From assembly GCA_963773605.1 (NCBI GenBank), contig CAVZBT010000002.1, positions 372,001 through 436,000 of the forward strand: a DNA stretch of 64,000 nt. Direction: 5' to 3'. Numbering within the stretch: position 1 is the stretch's first letter; each line of letters begins with the position of its first letter. Position numbers and translations under genes: made by a program. This DNA comes from CAVZBT01 sp963773605 (GTDB taxonomy: Bacteria > Acidobacteriota > UBA6911). Shown here piece after piece: positions 58,361 to 64,000 of this stretch. The notes under the pieces were generated by a model. It saw only the letters and a program-made list of their open reading frames with translations. It had not been told where the DNA came from and ran no database searches.

Positions 58361-59143
58361 CTAGCCGCCCAGTTCCCAGACGGTCCTGAGGAGATCGCGG
58401 CTGAGCGCGAGGTAGCGCCTGTCGGGAGAAAACACCTCGAGCGTGATGGTGCCGTCGTAGCCGCAGCGCTTCAAAATGCGTGCGGAGTCAGCCACATCGA
58501 TGTTGCCGGTGCCCAGGGGCAGGTGAAGGTCTTCGGATCCGCCCCGGTTGTCGTGCAGGTGCACGTGCCGGAGGCGATCGCCATAAGCGTCGAGGATCTT
58601 CTCCGCGTTGTGCGGAATAGTGGAAAGGTTGCAGTGGCCGATGTCCAGGTGCAGGCCGAGTCCGGGCCCCGCATCGAGGAGTGCGCCGAGGTCTTCGGCC
58701 GAATTGAAGATGTGGCCGGGAATGTTTTCGACCATCAAGCCGATGCCGGTCTTCCGGGCGTGCGCGAGCAATTCCCCCAGCGACTCGATGTTCCTGTCGA
58801 TGTAATACTCTCTCGGGTGCAGTGGAGATTTGTTATCCGGGTGAAGGTTCATCCACTGTGCGCCAACCGAGGCGAAGAGCTCAAGACAACGGCAGGCTTC
58901 GGCGACCGCGGCCTTGCGCAGCGGCTCGAACGGACTGGCAAACGGCAGGTAATAGGCCGTGTGACCGACGACTTTCAGCCGATACCGCTCCAGGGCCGAA
59001 ACGACTGTCCTCGGGTCGACCTGCCAGCTCGCGGCGCGCGGCGGCTCGGCCGTAAAGTCGATGAAGTCCAAGCCCATCTCCGCCATCCACTTCATCTCGT
59101 CCACTACGTCGAATCCCGGGTGGTTCATGGCGCCGATCTGCAT
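58361..59143 (-). CDS. TIM-barrel sugar isomerase/AP-endonuclease-2-family protein, cytosolic
   Basis: 260 aa from the ATG at 59143, with GAGGAG about 11 nt upstream; an ATG at 59128 is also possible. It has no signal peptide. Motifs: MGLDFIDFTAEPPRA (first strand acidic residue), VVGHTAYYLPFASPF, WMNLHPDNKSP, IGLMVENIPGHIFNSAEDLG (metal Glu), GLGLHLDIGHCNL (metal Asp/His), LRHVHLHDNRGG (HxHxxD) and TITLEVFSPDRRYLALSRDL. All metal ligands look intact. The lack of export distinguishes it from the paralogs at 49179 and 57280. A longer upstream frame to 59380 overlaps the neighbour and is unlikely. Confidence 0.88.
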   Translation of the reverse strand: MQIGAMNHPGFDVVDEMKWMAEMGLDFIDFTAEPPRAASWQVDPRTVVSALERYRLKVVGHTAYYLPFASPFEPLRKAAVAEACRCLELFASVGAQWMNLHPDNKSPLHPREYYIDRNIESLGELLAHARKTGIGLMVENIPGHIFNSAEDLGALLDAGPGLGLHLDIGHCNLSTIPHNAEKILDAYGDRLRHVHLHDNRGGSEDLHLPLGTGNIDVADSARILKRCGYDGTITLEVFSPDRRYLALSRDLLRTVWELGG

Positions 59144-59177
59144 GTGTTCAGGTCTCCTCGGATTCGTGACGTCGGCA

Positions 59178-59882
59178 TCAGTCTGCAGTAATGCGGGACA
59201 GGTCGGGACCGAACCAGGGGCGAGTGTCGAGCAGGTGAGAGCACTGGCCGCAGCCGGCGCCTTCCTGCCGTCGGACCCCGATTCTGTCGCAGAGCCAGGT
59301 CGGGATGTGCGCTCCTCGTTCGGGGCAAAGCCACAGAAAAACAGAAAGTACGCCGGCAAGCAGGGGCGCATCGTCGCCAAGCCGCCACAGCAGGTGAGCC
59401 CAATCCAGCGTGCCGGCCGTATGGTACAGCAGGTTCAGGACGTCGGGCCAATCGCATCGCTCGCGCTGCATGACATACAGCTTTGCCCAGATGAGCTCTT
59501 CGGCGGGTACCATGGTGAGCACATGGCCCCGCACTTGCAGGGCCGGCCCGCGGGTAAGCCATTGGAGGTCGACCTCGGCCCGCCGGTTGGGCATGCCCCA
59601 GATCACATCGACAAGGGCATCATCGCACGCGCCGCGGTATATCCATCCCCGATCGTACGGGAGCTGCGGATAGTAGTCCTCCAGCCCGCAACGAGTCAGA
59701 ACATCGATCATTCGCTGACGTTCATGCGGGACGATGTAAATGTCCAGGTCCTTGGTGTTTCGCAGACGCCCCGTGTGGGTCGCGACCGCAAATGCGCCGC
59801 CCAGCGCAAACCTCGGGCCGTTGGCTTCCGCTTCGACAAGTACGCGGCGGTACGTTGACCATTGCTCCAGGCCGACTTGCAT
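59178..59882 (-). CDS. Nucleotidyltransferase-fold protein
   Basis: 234 aa from the ATG at 59882. A GGAFAVATHTGRLRNTKDLD motif continuing into IYIVP carries the Gly-Gly and Asp-x-Asp signature of the nucleotidyltransferase superfamily (AbiEii/MNT or Kanamycin-type). VDVIWGMPNRRAEVDLQW supplies a later Asp. The C-terminal part is helical (AEELIWAKLYVMQRERCDWP; LDWAHLLWRLGDDAPLLAGV). No HEPN or antitoxin partner lies beside it, so a toxin-antitoxin role is not supported. Open frame further upstream to 60089 has unlikely composition. Confidence 0.78.
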   Translation of the reverse strand: MQVGLEQWSTYRRVLVEAEANGPRFALGGAFAVATHTGRLRNTKDLDIYIVPHERQRMIDVLTRCGLEDYYPQLPYDRGWIYRGACDDALVDVIWGMPNRRAEVDLQWLTRGPALQVRGHVLTMVPAEELIWAKLYVMQRERCDWPDVLNLLYHTAGTLDWAHLLWRLGDDAPLLAGVLSVFLWLCPERGAHIPTWLCDRIGVRRQEGAGCGQCSHLLDTRPWFGPDLSRITAD

Positions 59883-60098
59883 CTCCCACGCAGCTCTTTG
59901 GACTGCCAACGCGTGCCTCCTCCAGGCGGGCGGGCATGGCGAAGCAAACGGACGGCCATCGCGGCAAACGTCCTGCGACAAAGCGTGATGTCGGACGGTG
60001 CGCCGGACGCCAGGCGGCGCGCGACCGGGTAAAAGTTCCCTCTCTTTAACGAGGGCGTTGCGCGCAGCGGCGAGGGCGCATTGGCGCAAACGTCGTCG

Positions 60099-61229
60099 TT
60101 ATTTCGAACTGGCGCCCAGCGTGAGGGTGGTTTCGCGTACGAAGTTGTGCAGGTGGGAATCCGGCGGCTCCAGAAACTCGGCCGCCTTCAGGTACTCGAT
60201 GAACGCGCCGATATCGTCCCCGACGGGAAGCGGCAGCTTGATGCCCCGGTGCAGTGCAAAGGGCTTCATCCCCTCAAAAACCAGGCAGGCGCGCCCTTGC
60301 CCGTAGATCTTGCTGATCCCCACATCGATCAAGATCACTTTGCCGCCGAATCTCGGCAGCACTATCCCCGGGGTGGGGGTGTGGGCAATCACGATGTAGC
60401 TCACGCCGAATCGGGCCAGGACCGAATCCACATGTGCCGCCAGTTCCGGACCCGCCGCTTCGGAGAGGCCCCGGTACCACAGTGGCCCCTGCCCGTCCGT
60501 CACCAAACCGCCATTGATTTTGGAGAAATCCTGCAACTCCGCCCGGACCCGGTCGTTGATCTCCTGGAGGCTCAAGGAAGCATATTTCGGACTCAAGCCG
60601 CCGTGCATGAAGAGGGCGTTGTTGATCTTAACCACGACGTTTTTCTGTCGGAGCCACTGGCCGTACTTCCCGCTCTTCCCGAACGCCTGACGATGCTCTA
60701 CCCAGCCAAGGGGGTGCTCGTCCTCCCACTGGCTGCGGTACCAGCGGTCGTCCTTCTTTGAGGGATCGGCCAGCTGCTCGTAAGCCTGCTCGCGTGCGGC
60801 CCGGGAATCCGGGGTCCTGAAGGCGTCGTACTCCCCGGGATCCACATACCGCAGATCGCCCAGGATGTTCATGGTTTCGTGATTGCCCAGGAGCGCGTGC
60901 ACCATGCCGCCGGCCTTGGCCACCTGCCGCTCGAGATTCATGAGCAGGTCCAGCACTTTTCTCGAGTCAGCCCCCCGATCCACGACGTCTCCTGTCTGGA
61001 CCAGGTGCGCCTTCCCCCCCTTCCACTGGTTCCGCCCGTCGATCAGACCCGTGCTGCGCAAAAGAGAGACAAACTCGTTGAAGCTGCCGTGGACGTCGCC
61101 AAGGGCGACCACCCGCTCAGGAGTCTCGAATTCAGACTGAGCCGGCGCGGCCACGCAGACGAGGAGCGCGAAGAAAATGACACCCAGGACAAAGGGGATG
61201 CGTGCCCCGCCGAGAGCTTTTTCGTTCAT
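60099..61229 (-). CDS. Exported calcineurin-like metallophosphoesterase
   Basis: 376 aa. N-terminal hydrophobic leader (IPFVLGVIFFALLVCVAAPA). Metal ligands of PPP-type phosphatases: VVALGDVHGSFNEFVSLL (DxH), HLVQTGDVVDRGADSRKVLD (GDxxDR), VHALLGNHETMNILGDLR (GNHE), NNALFMHGGLSPKYASLS and YIVIAHTPTPGIVLP (two His). A GGKVILIDVGISKIYG segment completes the site. The order is that of bacterial Shewanella-like or serine/threonine phosphatases. Secreted location suggests phosphate release or an envelope protein target. Likely monocistronic. Confidence 0.94.
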   Translation of the reverse strand: MNEKALGGARIPFVLGVIFFALLVCVAAPAQSEFETPERVVALGDVHGSFNEFVSLLRSTGLIDGRNQWKGGKAHLVQTGDVVDRGADSRKVLDLLMNLERQVAKAGGMVHALLGNHETMNILGDLRYVDPGEYDAFRTPDSRAAREQAYEQLADPSKKDDRWYRSQWEDEHPLGWVEHRQAFGKSGKYGQWLRQKNVVVKINNALFMHGGLSPKYASLSLQEINDRVRAELQDFSKINGGLVTDGQGPLWYRGLSEAAGPELAAHVDSVLARFGVSYIVIAHTPTPGIVLPRFGGKVILIDVGISKIYGQGRACLVFEGMKPFALHRGIKLPLPVGDDIGAFIEYLKAAEFLEPPDSHLHNFVRETTLTLGASSK

Positions 61230-61360
61230 CAGGGTTCCCGACCCGTCAAGGGTTCACGAGGGTGCAACAAACCCTCACAGTAGCAAGAGTTTACCTTACG
61301 GGCCCCCGATCTTCCAGCGGCGGGTCGAATTGCCCGCGGCTGCAGCTCACCCGGGGCAAG

Positions 61361-61389
61361 CGGGCCGCGGCGGCTCGACGCGGCCCGTG
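61361..61389. repeat. Family B palindrome
   Basis: CGGGCCGCGGCGGCTCGACG followed by CGGCCCGTG; arms GGGCCGCG/CGCGGCCC with inner GCGGCTCGACGC. It lies between two minus-strand genes. Confidence 0.75.
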
Positions 61390-61476
61390 ATCTTGCTGCT
61401 CAACCGCTTGGGGAGGGGTCGGCTCGGCTTGCCCCGAACCGACGGTTGAGTGAACGCGCGGGGTGCGGCGGCGCGA

Positions 61477-62829
61477 CTATTCGAAGGTGTACGCTCCCGG
61501 AACAGGCACGGGGGCGATGGGCAGATCGCCGAACTCGTAGCGCGGCGGGGAGAGGTCCTGCTTCGAATTCAAAACCTGCTCCCAGGTCAGAGTTTGCCCG
61601 GTATACGCGGAATTGCGGGCCATGATGCCCATGAGGGTGCTTTCAGCGACCGAGCGCGCCTCGTTGAGAGGTTCGCCTGCCCGGATGCTCGCGATAAGAT
61701 CCGCGTGCTCCACCTCGTAGGGGTTGGGATTGGGCCCGCCGTACCGCCATTCCTGTGAACCCCTGATGAAATCCCGGCAGTTCGTCGCGCCTTTGGTTCC
61801 CACCATGGCTTCGCTCACGTTTCCGGAGCAGCCGTCGATCTGCCGGCACTGGCTGAAGAGCCGCATGCCGTTGTCGTACTCGAACTCCGTGGCGAAGTGA
61901 TCAAAAATGTTGCCGTACTCGGGGGCGGTCCGGACCTGGCGCCCGCCGAGGCTGGTAGCCTTGACCGGCGGCCGCCCCAGGATCCAGTTGATGACATCGT
62001 AGTTGTGCAGGTGCTGCTCGACGATATGATCGCCCGAAAGCCACGCGAAGTAGTTCCAGTTGCGGAGTTGCCACTCCATGTCGGACCAGCCGGGCTGGCG
62101 CGCGATCACCCACAAGCCGCCGCCGTTCCAGTAGGCGCGGCACTCGACGATCTCGCCGATGGCCCCATCACGGATTCTCCTGGCCGCCTCCACATAGCTC
62201 GACTGGTGCCGCCGCTGGGCGCCGCAGGCAATCCCCAGACCCTTTTTCCGGGCGATTTCGGCCGATGCGATGACCGAGCGCACGCCCGGGCCGTCGACGG
62301 CAAGCGGCTTCTCCATGAACACATGCTTGCCGCCCTCGATCGACGCGCGCAGGGTCGCAGGCCGAAAGTGCGGCGGGGTGGCGAGGATGACGTAGTTCAC
62401 ATCCGGGAGCGCCGTCAATTTCTTGTAGGCGTCGAACCCCGTGAAACAATGGTCCTCCGCAACGCCGTTGCCGACCTTTTCCAGCTGCGCGCGGCAATGG
62501 TCCAGCCGGTCTCGAAACATGTCCGCCAGCGCCGTCACCTTCACGTTTTGCACCTGGATCCGCGCGTTCGGGAGGGCGTCCTCCGTGTGGTAGCCGGTCC
62601 GCGGATAGACGACCCGCGTCTGCGCCCCCAGGATGTTGAGCGCAGCGCCCGTGCCGCGCCCGCCGCAGCCGATCACCCCGACCCGGATCGGGTCGTCCGG
62701 TTGGGCGCGCCCCGTGATGACGTTTGGAAATTGCGTTACCGCGCCGCCCACCGCCAACAGCGATGTCTTCTTAACGAACTCGCGGCGGGGCATGCTCCCC
62801 GCACCTTCAGACGTGGATTTCTCTGCCAT
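61477..62829 (-). CDS. Tat-exported Gfo/Idh/MocA-family oxidoreductase
   Basis: 450 aa from the ATG at 62829, with GGAGGGGG upstream. Twin-arginine signal SMPRREFVKKTSLLAVGGAV. Rossmann fold IRVGVIGCGGRGTGAALNIL; the catalytic-loop motif GGKHVFMEKPLAVDGPGVRS holds the conserved EKP Lys, and YVEAARRIRDGAIGEIVECR and the C-terminal domain complete the family pattern. It differs from the paralog at 3756 by lacking the Gly/Pro insert. It probably oxidises or modifies a sugar in the periplasm with bound cofactor. Transcribed toward the phosphoesterase, 250 bp apart. Confidence 0.91.
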   Translation of the reverse strand: MAEKSTSEGAGSMPRREFVKKTSLLAVGGAVTQFPNVITGRAQPDDPIRVGVIGCGGRGTGAALNILGAQTRVVYPRTGYHTEDALPNARIQVQNVKVTALADMFRDRLDHCRAQLEKVGNGVAEDHCFTGFDAYKKLTALPDVNYVILATPPHFRPATLRASIEGGKHVFMEKPLAVDGPGVRSVIASAEIARKKGLGIACGAQRRHQSSYVEAARRIRDGAIGEIVECRAYWNGGGLWVIARQPGWSDMEWQLRNWNYFAWLSGDHIVEQHLHNYDVINWILGRPPVKATSLGGRQVRTAPEYGNIFDHFATEFEYDNGMRLFSQCRQIDGCSGNVSEAMVGTKGATNCRDFIRGSQEWRYGGPNPNPYEVEHADLIASIRAGEPLNEARSVAESTLMGIMARNSAYTGQTLTWEQVLNSKQDLSPPRYEFGDLPIAPVPVPGAYTFE

Positions 62830-63011
62830 GGCACCCCCTCCAGGATGAGCCATTCTCATCCTGGGCGGCGGTAAAAATCCACTACTTTGGCGGGGTCAGC
62901 GACCGTCGGGGTGAGTCGGCGTACCGGATTCCCTGGGTTTGTTTTCCATACTTTTTATTGCGATTTCTTGCCCATCTGTAGGAAGATCGGCACCGTCTCA
63001 TTCATGGACGG

Positions 63012-64000
63012 GTGCAAGTGGATTGTCTCAAAGGCTTCCTCTGTGCGGGCTCCAAGGCGCTTCTGCTGGCGTTGCTCTGGCAGGACGCCGCGGGGCTGTG
63101 CGGCCAGGCCCCGGCCGCCGACGCGCCGGCCCGATCGGCGGCGATTTCCCGCACGTCCCGCTCCCCCGTGATCGACGGCGTGCTCGGCGACGCCGCCTGG
63201 CAGGAAGCGACCGTCCTCAAGGATTTCACCCAGCGGGTGCCCTACAGCGGGCAGAAGGCCGCCGACGACACGGTCGTCCAGATCATGCGGGACGACCACT
63301 ACATCTACGTCGGCGCCTACATGCACCAGGACCCGAAGTCGATCAGCCGAAACAAAATCCGGCGGCACGACAACCTGCCGCAGGATGACACGATCGAGGT
63401 GATCTTCGACACCTTTCACGATCACCTGCGCGGGTACATATTCCTCACAAACCCCAACGGCGCCAAACACGACACCCAGGTGGACGGGTTCAAGGGTTTC
63501 AACAACAATTGGGACGAGGTCTGGGATGTGCGTGCGTCGCTGCAACCGGACGGCTGGTGCGCCGAGTTTCGGATTCCCGTGCGCGTCCTGCGCTTCCAGC
63601 CGGGCCGCGACGTATGGGGCTTCAACGTTCAGCGCCGGATCCAGTACAAGCAGGAGTGGGACTACTGGTCCGCGGTGCCGACCCAGTACGACGTCTCGCA
63701 CCTCGGCTACGCGGGCAACCTGTCGGGTTTTTCGGACCTTGCCCAGCAGAGAAACCTCCAGGCAATCCCGGCGCTGGTCCCCACGCGGCTGCAGGCGGAA
63801 GGGCTCGAGCGCGCCCAGTACGACGTCGAGCCGAGCCTCGACGTCAAGTACGTCCTCGGGTCGAACATGACCCTCGACCTGACCGCCAACACCGATTTCG
63901 CGCAGGTCGAGGCCGACGAGACCCAGGTGAACCTGACACGGTTCAGCCTGTTCTTCCCCGAAAAGCGCGAGTTCTTCCTCGAATCGGCCAGCGTCTTTGA
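63012..64000 (+). CDS. DUF5916 outer-membrane protein with CBM9-like domain, 3' truncated by the window
   Basis: About 329 codons from a GTG at 63012 (or 63018) to the window end; the preceding in-frame stop is at 62979. No ATG precedes it in this frame, so a GTG start is needed. Leader CLKGFLCAGSKALLLALLWQ, then RSPVIDGVLGDAAWQEATVL, DDTIEVIFDTFHDHLRGYIF, NPNGAKHDTQVDGFKGFNNN and RRIQYKQEWDYWSAVPTQYD, ending in the hallmark FSLFFPEKREFFLESASV. It is a close paralog of the protein at 192-2330, differing at many positions but aligned without gaps over long stretches. Two unrelated open frames overlap and are not real. Confidence 0.9.
   Translation, partial: MQVDCLKGFLCAGSKALLLALLWQDAAGLCGQAPAADAPARSAAISRTSRSPVIDGVLGDAAWQEATVLKDFTQRVPYSGQKAADDTVVQIMRDDHYIYVGAYMHQDPKSISRNKIRRHDNLPQDDTIEVIFDTFHDHLRGYIFLTNPNGAKHDTQVDGFKGFNNNWDEVWDVRASLQPDGWCAEFRIPVRVLRFQPGRDVWGFNVQRRIQYKQEWDYWSAVPTQYDVSHLGYAGNLSGFSDLAQQRNLQAIPALVPTRLQAEGLERAQYDVEPSLDVKYVLGSNMTLDLTANTDFAQVEADETQVNLTRFSLFFPEKREFFLESASVF

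Noticed and set aside
59178..59882. Toxin-antitoxin (MNT/HEPN or AbiE) pair
   Set aside because: Only the nucleotidyltransferase is present; neither neighbour is a HEPN or AbiEi-like protein.

Overview
The window is high-GC DNA packed with genes on both strands and contains no rRNA, tRNA or CRISPR locus that I can see. The gene mix suggests an Acidobacteriota-like soil or sediment heterotroph. It has CBM9/DUF5916 outer-membrane proteins, a winged-helix/TolB-like/TPR regulator, a Ser/Thr kinase with a long repeat tail, many Tat-exported Gfo/Idh/MocA and TIM-barrel sugar enzymes, DUF1080 proteins and a sulfatase. The phylum is inferred from protein families only. Single-base insertions in two otherwise good genes would also fit a draft or metagenome assembly.

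Layout: 192-10312 holds a DUF5916 protein, a 7-copy tandem array of ~156-bp palindromic units (2421-3500), a Tat-exported Gfo/Idh/MocA enzyme, a TolB-propeller protein and a large M48-type metallopeptidase. 10353-12515 is an IS110-family element of IS1111 type inserted into a single copy of the same palindromic unit. 12510-20484 carries a small coiled-coil protein, a polyol dehydrogenase, a GT39 enzyme, a frameshifted archaeal-type prolyl-tRNA synthetase, an exported RraA-like protein, a ZIP transporter and PdxH. 20810-26850 carries a TMTC-like protein, a two-subunit molybdenum hydroxylase, a DUF2461 protein and an MBL hydrolase. 27070-36410 carries a kinase, an M20 peptidase, an acyl-CoA ligase, an FKBP, a zinc-ribbon protein and a wHTH/TPR regulator. 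36695-46398 carries small exported proteins, an FAD oxidoreductase, a three-subunit PaoABC-like molybdenum hydroxylase, DUF1080 and an HpcH/HpaI aldolase. 46747-57081 carries a frameshifted GntP permease, an exported methyltransferase, a TIM-barrel enzyme, a sulfatase, a second DUF1080, two gene remnants, an EF-G2-like factor and a small basic protein. 57280-64000 carries two more TIM-barrel enzymes, a nucleotidyltransferase, a phosphoesterase, a second Gfo/Idh/MocA and the 5' part of a second DUF5916 gene.

Two themes connect the region. The first is a scattered set of exported sugar enzymes (2 Gfo/Idh/MocA, 2 DUF1080, 2 Tat-exported TIM-barrel proteins, a sulfatase) whose families match the periplasmic 3-keto-glycoside route. 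The second is two families of intergenic palindromes (A: GCGGCGTCGAGCCGC-type; B: GGGCCGCGNCGGCTCG-type) that fill most larger intergenic gaps. Family A is the apparent insertion target of the IS110-family element, with a CT dinucleotide at each junction.
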